Below are positions 1 through 5,757 of a stretch of 33,311 nucleotides of DNA, one piece after another. The stretch is taken from contig CANLBD010000005.1 of assembly GCA_947488215.1 (NCBI GenBank), positions 1-33,311 on the forward strand, read 5' to 3'. How positions within the stretch are numbered: position 1 is the first letter of the stretch; the number at the start of each line of letters is the position of its first letter. Under the pieces are notes generated by a model, which had not been told where the DNA came from, made no database searches, and saw nothing but the letters and a program-made list of their open reading frames with translations. This DNA comes from Myxococcales bacterium (GTDB lineage: Bacteria; Myxococcota_A; Bradymonadia; UBA7976; UBA1532). Position numbers and translations under genes: made by a program.

Positions 1-48
1 GGCCTTGTCGGCGGCGGCCTTGTCGGCGGCGGCCTTGTCGGCGGCGGC
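1..48 (-). repeat. Three tandem 15-nt repeats coding for AADKA
   Basis: The unit ggccttgtcggcggc is repeated three times without change at 1-15, 16-30 and 31-45 and begins to recur. In the coding frame of the FliO-slot gene it encodes an Ala-Asp-Lys-Ala-Ala linker. The exact nucleotide identity suggests recent slippage expansion. The array may extend beyond the window. Confidence 0.85.
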
Positions 49-492
49 CCAAGACTGAGCCACGGCCTCCGAGCGGGGCAGCGTCACGACAACCGTCTCG
101 CCCACTTCGCGGACCTGAGCTGCAGCGACAACCGCCTCCGGTAAAGCGTCCTTCATACGCACGCGGAGCACCGCGCCCTGGGCGCCCTCAAGCGGGTGCA
201 GCAGCGCGCGGTGAATCGAGGCGTCCGGCATCTGCACCCAGCGGCGAGAGACCGAAGCGCCCGCAATCTCAATGTTGAAGACGTCTCGACCCACGGGCGT
301 GACGCGGACGTCCTCGAGCAGCAAGGGGGCGCGACCGCGAAAGACGAACTCCAGGGCGTCCTTGCGCGGCGTGAACGAGACCTCGGAGAGGGCGGCCTCG
401 CTCACCGCCTGAGCGGCCTGCGCGGCGCACGGCGCGCTCACCGCGCCGAAGAAAACCGAAGCCCCGAGAACCATCGTCGCCAACGACCGCAT
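1..492 (-). CDS. Exported protein in the FliO slot (partial, C-terminus outside window)
   Basis: The frame is open from an ATG at 492 to base 1 (164 codons) and continues beyond the window. The first ~23 residues are a signal peptide or anchor (hydrophobic MVLGASVFFGAVSA). Residues ~30-140 are beta-rich and resemble an AMIN-like fold (pattern: hydrophobic/charged alternation, FNIEIAGASVSRRW, GAVLRVRMKD). It ends in an AADKA repeat linker. AAGGGG five bases before ATG-492 supports this start; an in-frame ATG at 507 has no good ribosome site. It lies 80 nt after fliN, where fliO normally sits in fliLMNOPQR. FliO proteins are poorly conserved membrane proteins that assist FliP export-gate assembly, so FliO is inferred from position. 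A separate AMIN-domain envelope protein is the alternative. The transmembrane segment expected of FliO would lie outside the window. Confidence 0.55.
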   Translation of the reverse strand, partial: MRSLATMVLGASVFFGAVSAPCAAQAAQAVSEAALSEVSFTPRKDALEFVFRGRAPLLLEDVRVTPVGRDVFNIEIAGASVSRRWVQMPDASIHRALLHPLEGAQGAVLRVRMKDALPEAVVAAAQVREVGETVVVTLPRSEAVAQSWAAADKAAADKAAADKA

Positions 493-572
493 AATCACCC
501 CTTGACTCATCGCGGGTCTTGCCCGCCGTTCGAGTCAGGGTGATTGCAGGCCGCGTGCCAACCGCCGCGAGT

Positions 573-848
573 TCAGTCCCGGAGGCGCTGAATCCGCTCG
601 AGCGGGGAGACAATTTCGGTCAGGCGGACGCCGAACTTTTCGTTGACCACGACCGCCTCGCCCCGCGCGATGACCTTCTCGTTGACGAGGATCTCCAAGG
701 ACTCGCCCGCGAGCTTGTTGAGCTCGACGACGGAGCCGGAGTTCAGCGCGAGCACATCCTTGATGAGCATGCGCACCTTGCCGAGCACGACGGCGACGTC
801 GAGCTCGACGTCATAGAGAAAGTCGATGTTCCGCGGGGCTTCGGCCAT
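573..848 (-). CDS. fliN: Flagellar motor switch protein FliN
   Basis: FliN is the distal C-ring protein that, with FliM and FliG, sets rotation direction and helps dock export substrates. The 91-residue product is nearly all SpoA (surface presentation of antigens) domain: LDVAVVLGKVRMLIKDVLALNSG, then the conserved GSVVELNKLAGE and VNEKVIARGEAVVVNEKFGVRLTEI. It is short, lacking the N-terminal extension of enteric FliN. I chose ATG-848 because GGAGG lies five bases upstream; the ATG at 860 has no ribosome-binding site and would place that GGAGG inside the gene. It follows fliM by 50 nt and is certainly co-transcribed with it. Confidence 0.95.
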   Translation of the reverse strand: MAEAPRNIDFLYDVELDVAVVLGKVRMLIKDVLALNSGSVVELNKLAGESLEILVNEKVIARGEAVVVNEKFGVRLTEIVSPLERIQRLRD

Positions 849-898
849 TGGGGCCTCCATGGTCCATACAGGGTGTCAACGGGCCGTCGACCGACCGA

Positions 899-1990
899 CT
901 ATTCCTTGACGGCGGGGTCCGGCATGCCGGGTCGCCGAGGCCGCTCGAGCTTACGCATGAGCGGCTTCACGACGCGCGCCGCCAAATAGCCCGCCTTGGT
1001 CGCCGGGCTCACCTCGAACTTGGGCGCGCCCTCGGTCGTCAGCAGGAGCGGGTCCGAGACCGACTGACCGAGCGTGACGACGTCTCCCACCTGCAGGGCA
1101 AGCAGGTCGCGAATGTTGATCTGCGTCTTGCCGAGCAGGACCGTCCCCTCGACGGGCACGTCCATCAAGTGCGTCAGGATCTGCTCGTGCCAGCTCGAGT
1201 CCGTGCTGGCGTTCTCCGCCTGAATGCCGCTCGACAAGTGCTGCCGGATAGGTTCGATCGTGCTGTACGGGATGACCACCTGCACGGTGCCGCGCAGGTT
1301 CTCCATCTCGAGCTCAAAGCTCGTGAGAACAACGACGTCGCTCGGCGGCACGACCGCGAGGAACTGCGGGTTGATCTCCGTCCGCATGTACTCGCCCTGC
1401 AGCGGAAAGACCGGCTGCCAAGCGCGCTGCAAGTCGTCGAGCAGCAGGTTGACGACCTTGCGGATGATCATCAGCTCAATGCCCGTGAAGTCGCGGCCCT
1501 CGACCTTCTCCTGGGCGTTCGTCGCGCCGCCGAAGAAGTTATTGAGGAACGCGAAGATGAGCTTCGCCTCGATGGCGAGGATACAAGAGCCGCGCAGCGG
1601 GTTTAGCCGGACGATGTTCAGGCAGCTCGGGATCGGCAAGTAGTTCAGGAACTCGCCGTACTTCATCAGGCTCGTGCTCTCCACGCTGACCTGAATGATC
1701 TTGCGGAGGCTGTTCGAGAGCGTGATGCGGAACTGACGCGCGAACCGGTCGTTGATGATGTCCAACGTCGGCATACGACCGCGGATGATGCGGTCCTGGC
1801 TCAGCAGGTCGTACTTGACCGCCCCAGCCCCGGAGTCGCCCCCACCTCCGCCGCCACCGCCTCCGCCGAGTCCAAGCGCGGCTCCACTCCCGCCGCCGCC
1901 ACCCGCCGCGGGCTCAGCCTCGATCTTGCCTTCGTTGACGGCTGAGAGCAGCGCGTCAATCTCAGACTGGGAGAGGATCTGGTCGGACAT
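899..1990 (-). CDS. fliM: Flagellar motor switch protein FliM
   Basis: FliM forms the middle of the C-ring and receives CheY-P. The N-terminus MSDQILSQSEIDALLSAV is the classical CheY-binding segment (SQxEIDALL). Residues ~60-250 form the CheC-like middle domain (LSQDRIIRGRMPTLDIINDRFARQFR, then SLMKYGEFL). The C-terminal SpoA domain includes VEGTVLLGKTQINIRDLLALQVGD. At 363 residues it is longer than the usual ~335 because a Gly-rich linker (residues ~30-55, with runs of up to ten glycines) separates the CheY-binding peptide from the body, and there is a short Arg/Pro tail. Presence of the CheY motif implies chemotactic control elsewhere in the genome. It lies 59 nt downstream of fliL. Confidence 0.97.
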   Translation of the reverse strand: MSDQILSQSEIDALLSAVNEGKIEAEPAAGGGGGSGAALGLGGGGGGGGGGDSGAGAVKYDLLSQDRIIRGRMPTLDIINDRFARQFRITLSNSLRKIIQVSVESTSLMKYGEFLNYLPIPSCLNIVRLNPLRGSCILAIEAKLIFAFLNNFFGGATNAQEKVEGRDFTGIELMIIRKVVNLLLDDLQRAWQPVFPLQGEYMRTEINPQFLAVVPPSDVVVLTSFELEMENLRGTVQVVIPYSTIEPIRQHLSSGIQAENASTDSSWHEQILTHLMDVPVEGTVLLGKTQINIRDLLALQVGDVVTLGQSVSDPLLLTTEGAPKFEVSPATKAGYLAARVVKPLMRKLERPRRPGMPDPAVKE

Positions 1991-2049
1991 GGGCGAAAAC
2001 TAGCACAGCCCCGCGACGTTGTCGGGCCCGCCGTTCAATTCACGATCCA

Positions 2050-2706
2050 CTATTCGGGCCACATCCCGACGACCTTGATCTCGGGCGCCACGGCCTTCTT
2101 CGCGCGCTTGATCATCACCTTGCGGAGCTGCTCGATCTTCTCGGGGCCGCTCACGTCGGCCACACGCAGTCCGGAGAGCAACATGTTCACTTCGTAGCGA
2201 ATCTTCGAGACTTTGCCCTCGGTGGCCTTCTTCGCCTCCGCCTCGCCCTCGACCTCAACCGCGATCTTGCACTTCAGGAAGCGCTGCTCACCCGGCTCGT
2301 CGAGGTTGATCAAGAAGACCCCGAGACCGACGAGCGTCGTCTTCACCGCGTGGCCGTCAGCCGGTGCCTCGCCATGACCGTCCGCAGCCTCGCCGTGGCC
2401 GTCTGCGGCCTCGCCATGGCCATCTGCGGCCTCGCCGTGACCGTCCGCAGCTTCTCCATGACCTTTGTCTGCGTGCTCGCCCGCCGCGGCAGCAGCGGCC
2501 GCCGCAGGCTTCTTCTTCGCTTTGTCCTTGGGGTCTTCTTCTTCCTTGCCTTTGCCGAGCACGAACATCGCGCCCAGGCCGAGCACGGCGAGCATGTTCA
2601 CGGCGCCCAAGATGACGGGCAGCTTGCTGCCGCCCGCCTTCTTCCCTTCGGCGCCGCCCTCGCCTTCGGCGGCGGCTTCCTCTTTGGGTTTTTCTTCGCT
2701 CGCCAT
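2050..2706 (-). CDS. fliL: Flagellar basal body-associated protein FliL with His-rich repeat insert
   Basis: FliL is a single-pass inner-membrane protein that supports the stator around the motor. The 218-residue product has a charged cytoplasmic N-terminus, one transmembrane helix (residues ~29-51, LPVILGAVNMLAVLGLGAMF), an unusual linker, and a C-terminal FliL domain (~120-218: VGLGVFLINLDEPGEQRFLKCKIAVEVE, ending near EIKVVGMWPE). The linker carries a KDKAKKKP/poly-Ala stretch and four to five copies of GHGEAAD, giving a histidine- and acid-rich periplasmic spacer not typical of FliL. The start has GGGAG just upstream. The gene begins 33 nt after a strong intrinsic terminator, so its expression probably depends on read-through or antitermination. 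Confidence 0.9.
   Translation of the reverse strand: MASEEKPKEEAAAEGEGGAEGKKAGGSKLPVILGAVNMLAVLGLGAMFVLGKGKEEEDPKDKAKKKPAAAAAAAAGEHADKGHGEAADGHGEAADGHGEAADGHGEAADGHGEAPADGHAVKTTLVGLGVFLINLDEPGEQRFLKCKIAVEVEGEAEAKKATEGKVSKIRYEVNMLLSGLRVADVSGPEKIEQLRKVMIKRAKKAVAPEIKVVGMWPE
2372..2455 (-). repeat. Four 21-bp coding repeats (GHGEAAD) inside fliL
   Basis: Four degenerate 21-bp units occupy 2372-2392, 2393-2413, 2414-2434 and 2435-2455, flanked by partial units. They differ by a few mostly synonymous changes while the peptide GHGEAAD is kept, suggesting selection on the peptide rather than very recent slippage. Confidence 0.85.
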
Positions 2707-2738
2707 AGTTCTCCCTACCGTGTCCTCTACCCTACAGG

Positions 2739-2776
2739 AAAAAAAAACCGCCCGCCGTGGGTCGCGGCGGGCGGTT
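2739..2776 (-). terminator. Strong intrinsic terminator upstream of fliL
   Basis: On the minus strand AACCGCCCGCCG, a 7-nt loop and CGGCGGGCGGTT form a perfect 12-bp stem (2746-2757 with 2765-2776), overlapped and followed by nine T residues (2747-2739). It is oriented to stop leftward transcription arriving from flgE or from the sigma54 promoter at 3225-3240. Only 33 nt separate it from the fliL start, and I see no promoter in that gap. Confidence 0.93.
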
Positions 2777-2859
2777 CAGATTCACTCGGATTCGGTACAC
2801 GCTTCAAAAAGACAACAGCCATGAGCCGAAGTTCGGCGAGCAGTGGGTCAAACCGCCCG
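2768..2859 (-). promoter_or_regulatory. Candidate antiterminator competing with the fliL terminator
   Basis: Minus-strand CGGGCGGTT (2859-2851) duplicates the 3' arm of the terminator and is perfectly complementary over 9 bases to the terminator's 5' arm AACCGCCCG (2776-2768). A flanking CACT/AGTG pair (2845-2842 with 2786-2783) could extend it. Forming this helix would destroy the terminator. The complementarity is seen directly; the regulatory switch is inferred. Confidence 0.5.
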
Positions 2860-2913
2860 AAACGATGGCCTCGCACCGTCTCATGGAGACAAAAAATGGG
2901 TCGTACAACACAA

Positions 2914-2961
2914 CTACACGAACACGTTGCTGTTGGGCGCAGCCTCCTTTCGTACGTTCAT
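2914..2961 (-). CDS. Possible 15-residue leader peptide upstream of fliL
   Basis: An ATG at 2961 opens a frame MNVRKEAAPNSNVFV ending in TAG at 2914-2916. GAGG lies eight bases upstream. It sits between the hairpin-rich 5' half of the leader and the antiterminator/terminator pair, the position a translated leader peptide would occupy. No single amino acid is strongly enriched, so classical amino-acid attenuation is not indicated. The same frame is open for 98 codons upstream (from 3210), but that longer product is Arg/Pro/Gly-rich and lacks a convincing start. Translation is unproven. Confidence 0.25.
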   Translation of the reverse strand: MNVRKEAAPNSNVFV

Positions 2962-3011
2962 GTGCCCCACCTCAGCCGGGTCCTTCCCTGGTCCCTTCGT
3001 CGGCCGGCCGC

Positions 3012-3113
3012 CACCCGGCTCATGCTGCCTGGACCCGGAGCGACGCCTTCCGTGGCGCGCCATAGAACCGGGTAATCTGGTCCTTCCCTGGACCAGCCAG
3101 CATGAGCCGGGTG
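3012..3113. repeat. Perfect 16-bp inverted repeat enclosing two hairpins
   Basis: CACCCGGCTCATGCTG at 3012-3027 is the exact reverse complement of 3098-3113. Inside are a 7-bp hairpin (3077-3096) and a 6-bp stem (3068-3073 with 3033-3038) that carries a further 5-bp hairpin (3043-3058). A 13-bp direct repeat, ggtccttccctgg, occurs at 2979-2991 and 3079-3091. Confidence 0.85.
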
Positions 3114-3224
3114 TTCGGGCGACCTCCCACGTCCGTGCGAAAAGCCGGGCCCCCTCGCCTTGCGAGAGAGCCCTGGCCGACGCTTTCGGTGGAGGAGCTC
3201 GTTCACTCACCGCTCACACACCAA

Positions 3225-3240
3225 TGCGAGCGGCGTGCCA
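3225..3240 (-). promoter_or_regulatory. Sigma54 (-24/-12) promoter upstream of the fliL leader
   Basis: The minus strand reads TGGCACG-CCGC-TCGCA, matching the -24 TGGCAC(G) and -12 GC with correct 4-nt spacing; the only departure is C for T in TTGC. It lies five bases past the flgE stop codon. It is identical to the flgB promoter at all but two positions across TTGGCACGNNGCTCGCATTG, which extends beyond the sigma54 consensus. Confidence 0.85.
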
Positions 3241-3245
3241 ATGAA

Positions 3246-4562
3246 TCAACGGATCAACTGAAAGACCTCCTGCAACAGAGAGTCCGCCGTCGTGATGGTC
3301 TTGACGTTTGCCTGGTAGGCCTTCTGGTAGGCGAGCAGGTCGATGAACTGGTCGCTGATCTCCACGTTCGATTGCTCGAGCGTGCCGCCCGCGATGGAGC
3401 CGCGGCCGCCCGTCTGCGCGACGCCGATGTTCGCCTGGCCGCTGTCGGGCGTCTCGATGTAGCGATTTCCGCCCACGGAGTTGAGGCCCGTCGGATCGTC
3501 AAATCGCGCCATCGCGACCTGCCCGAGCGTCAAGGTCTTGCCGTTCGTGAAGCCACCCGTGATCAAGCCGGCGGAGTTCACGCTGATGGTCTCCAAGTTG
3601 CCGGTGCCATAGCCATCCTGAGTCAGGAAGCTCGCGGCGCTCTCGGCGACCGTATTCCACTGCGTGCTGCCGCCGCGTCCGGTCCCGCCCGCGGCGATCG
3701 GGTCGCCCCAGTTGAAGTTCAGCGCCCCGGCGTTCGCGCCACCCGTCCACGGCACAGCCACCGGGTTCGGCGTCGTCGCGTTCTGCAGACGCCCCTGCCC
3801 GTCGAACGTCAGCTGGCCCAGGTTCGTCACGACCGGGGTGCCGGCGACGCCGCCCGCGATGTCACCGCCGTCGATCGCCATGTTCATGTCCCACACATCG
3901 GGGGCGGTGCTCACATGCGTCCCGTACACATCGACCTGATGGGAAGTCCCGAGGCTGTCGAAGACGACCATCGAGGTCTTGAAGGACGACGTCGTGTCCG
4001 CGTTCGCGATCTGGAAGCCCGGCGCCGGCACCACCGGGTCGCTGGGCCGCAGGTTCGCGTGGATCGTCATGTTGCTCGTCGCGAGCGGGTCAAGGCTCCG
4101 CCGCGTGACCTGAATATCGCCGAGCGTCGCCGTCAGGTTGCCCGTGGGGTCGGCGCCGTAGCCCTGCACACGGAAGCCGCTCTGGTTGACCAAGTTGCCC
4201 TGGTCGTCGAACCGGAACGAGCCCGCCCGCGTGAAGTAGTTCTGCGTCACGCCGCCCTGGGTGCCCTTGACGATGAAGAAGCCGTCACCGCTGATGGCCA
4301 TGTCGGTCGGGACGCCCGTGTTCTGCATCGCGCCCTGCGTGAACAGGCTCTCGACTCGGGCGAGCGACACGCCCTTGCCGACCTGGTTCGTGCCGCTGGT
4401 GCCGACGATGAACTGGCTGATCAGGTCTTCGAAGTGCGCGCGAGACGCCTTGAAGCCGGTTGTGTTCACGTTCGCGATGTTATTGCCGATGACACCGATT
4501 GCGGTGCCCGCGGCGCCGAGACCGGTGTTGGCGGTGTAGAGCGACGCCAGAATATTTCCCAT
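3246..4562 (-). CDS. flgE: Flagellar hook protein FlgE
   Basis: FlgE polymerises into the hook, the universal joint outside the outer membrane. The 438-residue product starts MGNILASLYTANTGLGAAGT and has the conserved rod/hook N-terminal motif GNNIANVNTTGFKASRAHFED, an internal D1/D2 region (SGDGFFIVKG, YFTRAGSFRFDDQGNLVNQSG), and the C-terminal block SNVEISDQFIDLLAYQKAYQANVKTI, which forms the D0 coiled coil. ATG-4562 is chosen because AAAGGA lies six bases upstream and the protein begins exactly where FlgE should; the open frame extends 30 codons further without homology. It is the last gene of the flgB operon, 86 nt after the preceding gene. Its 3' end is directly followed by a sigma54 promoter. 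Confidence 0.97.
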   Translation of the reverse strand: MGNILASLYTANTGLGAAGTAIGVIGNNIANVNTTGFKASRAHFEDLISQFIVGTSGTNQVGKGVSLARVESLFTQGAMQNTGVPTDMAISGDGFFIVKGTQGGVTQNYFTRAGSFRFDDQGNLVNQSGFRVQGYGADPTGNLTATLGDIQVTRRSLDPLATSNMTIHANLRPSDPVVPAPGFQIANADTTSSFKTSMVVFDSLGTSHQVDVYGTHVSTAPDVWDMNMAIDGGDIAGGVAGTPVVTNLGQLTFDGQGRLQNATTPNPVAVPWTGGANAGALNFNWGDPIAAGGTGRGGSTQWNTVAESAASFLTQDGYGTGNLETISVNSAGLITGGFTNGKTLTLGQVAMARFDDPTGLNSVGGNRYIETPDSGQANIGVAQTGGRGSIAGGTLEQSNVEISDQFIDLLAYQKAYQANVKTITTADSLLQEVFQLIR

Positions 4563-4648
4563 ACGGATTCCTTTCGTACGCCCGTTCCATGGGCGCCGTG
4601 GACGCGTGGTGCGGCGCTGTGCCGCGCGGCCATCCTGGCCTGTGCCTC

Positions 4649-5059
4649 TCAATCGAGAATGAGCGCGCTGTCTATCTGAGTAAAAACGTGATTCCTGAGC
4701 TCGCTGGGAGAGAGCGCCTTCGTCACGGTGCGTTGGGGCACGTCCACGACGAATGCCGCGTACCGCGCCATCAAAAGCCCCGTCTTTCCGCCACCCTTTG
4801 CGAGCGTGTCCATCCCAACGCCAATCTGGTCGAGCTCGACCTGGCCGAGCGGGATTCCGCGCATGTAAAGCGCCTCTTGAACCTCTGATGCGATCCGGAC
4901 GCGCCCGCCTCCGAGCTCGCCCGACAAGATGTCTTCGAATGAGATCCCACCGGACCGACCGCCCTCGAGCGCACCACGACGCTCCTCGACCCGGGTTGGG
5001 TCGACGATGGAGCGTGGGCCGCCGCGTGGCAGCAGGACGTTGAGACCGTCATTCGCCAA
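4649..5059 (-). CDS. Flagellar operon protein, TIGR02530 type
   Basis: A small 136-residue soluble protein of unknown biochemical role, found between flgD and flgE in Firmicutes and many other bacteria. The C-terminal ~80 residues carry the family signature: EALYMRGIPLGQVELDQI, then MDTLAKGGGKTGLLM, AAFVVDVPQRTVTKAL and the ending NHVFTQIDSALIL. The N-terminal 50 residues are low-complexity. Translation appears to begin at a TTG (5059), three bases after the flgD stop, with GGAG six bases upstream; the nearby ATG is in another frame. Position between hook cap and hook suggests a role in hook assembly, but this is inference. Confidence 0.85.
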   Translation of the reverse strand: MANDGLNVLLPRGGPRSIVDPTRVEERRGALEGGRSGGISFEDILSGELGGGRVRIASEVQEALYMRGIPLGQVELDQIGVGMDTLAKGGGKTGLLMARYAAFVVDVPQRTVTKALSPSELRNHVFTQIDSALILD

Positions 5060-5062
5060 GCC

Positions 5063-5740
5063 TTACTCCCCCGAGACTTCGAGGACGTCGGACAGCTTCA
5101 GGCGGCGGTCACCGACCATCAGCTCCGGGTACCCCTGGTCGAAGCGCACGCCCGTCACCGTGCCTCGGACATAAGTGTCAACGCCCACGGCGCCGTTCTC
5201 GCCCTCGGCCTCGACCTCAACTTTGTAGCGACCCGGCACCATCCGGCGCCCGTTCATGTCTGTCCCGTTCCACGTGAACTCACCGCGTCCGTTCGCTGCG
5301 ACGGTCACCTCTTGGGTGTAGATGACCTCGCCGGAGTCGTCGCGCACGTTCACAGTCACCTTCTCAACGCTCGGGTCCGACACAGCAAAGTTCATGCTCG
5401 GCTGGTTCGACTCATCGAGCGACAGGTCGCTGCCTGTCGCGAGGACCTCTTTGCCGACGAACCGAATCGCCGACTGCGAGTTCGCCGACAACTGTCCGAC
5501 TGCCAGCGTGTCCACGCCGCGGTTCAAGTTCATGAGCTGCTCAAGCGTCGAGAACTGGGTGAGCTGCTGCATGTACTGGTCGCTGTCTTGCGGATTCAGC
5601 GGGTCCTGGTTGCCAATCTGAGCCACGAGGAGCTTCAGGAACTGTTCCTTTTCGATGGACGCCTTGCGGGTGTCCGACGCGCCTTCGAAGCCCGTCGCCC
5701 CCCCCGCTCGAAGCGCGTCAAGTGCGCCCACTGCTGCCAT
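5063..5740 (-). CDS. flgD: Flagellar hook-assembly (cap) protein FlgD
   Basis: FlgD caps the growing hook and is discarded when it is complete. The 225-residue product has the diagnostic N-terminal segment FLKLLVAQIGNQDPLNPQDS followed by QYMQQLTQFSTLEQLMNLN (residues ~33-75). A C-terminal Ig/tudor-like region follows, with the FlgD_ig turn GRGEFTWNGTDMNGRRMVPGRYKVEVEA. GAGGAG lies six bases before ATG-5740. It is 17 nt downstream of fliK and 3 nt upstream of the TIGR02530-type gene, the usual fliK-flgD-flgE order. Confidence 0.96.
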   Translation of the reverse strand: MAAVGALDALRAGGATGFEGASDTRKASIEKEQFLKLLVAQIGNQDPLNPQDSDQYMQQLTQFSTLEQLMNLNRGVDTLAVGQLSANSQSAIRFVGKEVLATGSDLSLDESNQPSMNFAVSDPSVEKVTVNVRDDSGEVIYTQEVTVAANGRGEFTWNGTDMNGRRMVPGRYKVEVEAEGENGAVGVDTYVRGTVTGVRFDQGYPELMVGDRRLKLSDVLEVSGE

Positions 5741-5757
5741 CGCTCACTCCTCTCTCA

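Larger units (their letters stand above)
2739..3214 (-). ncRNA. Structured sigma54-driven leader RNA upstream of fliLMN
   Basis: This fills most of the 539-nt gap between flgE and fliL and has no convincing protein gene. Counting 12 bases from the -12 element of the sigma54 promoter puts +1 near 3214; the intrinsic terminator ends it at about 2739, giving an RNA of ~475 nt. The minus-strand RNA can fold into a 16-bp closing stem (3098-3113 with 3012-3027). That stem encloses hairpin A (3077-3096, 7 bp, loop AGGGAA) and hairpin B (a CCGGGT/ACCCGG stem plus 3043-3058, loop ACGGAA). Hairpin C follows (2978-2995, loop AGGGAA). Eight ANGGA motifs occur in its 5' 280 nt. It may be a free-standing RNA, a cis-acting attenuator, or both. 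It matches no RNA family I recognise. Confidence 0.6.

Noticed and set aside
1-48. Short direct repeats as a CRISPR array
   Set aside because: Units are contiguous, 15 nt, without spacers, and in frame in a coding region.
2979-3091. Repeats in the flgE-fliL gap as an insertion-sequence remnant
   Set aside because: No transposase fragment or target duplication; the nested hairpins, promoter and terminator explain the layout better.
2914-3210. 98-codon frame between flgE and fliL as a real protein
   Set aside because: Composition is Arg/Pro/Gly-rich, it runs through the paired arms of the RNA structure, and its start has no ribosome-binding site; only its last 15 codons have a plausible start.
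4600-4640. GGCACA...CGC sequence upstream of flgE as a third sigma54 promoter
   Set aside because: Distance between the GG and GC elements is one base too short and the leading T is missing; flgE is adequately explained as part of the flgB operon.
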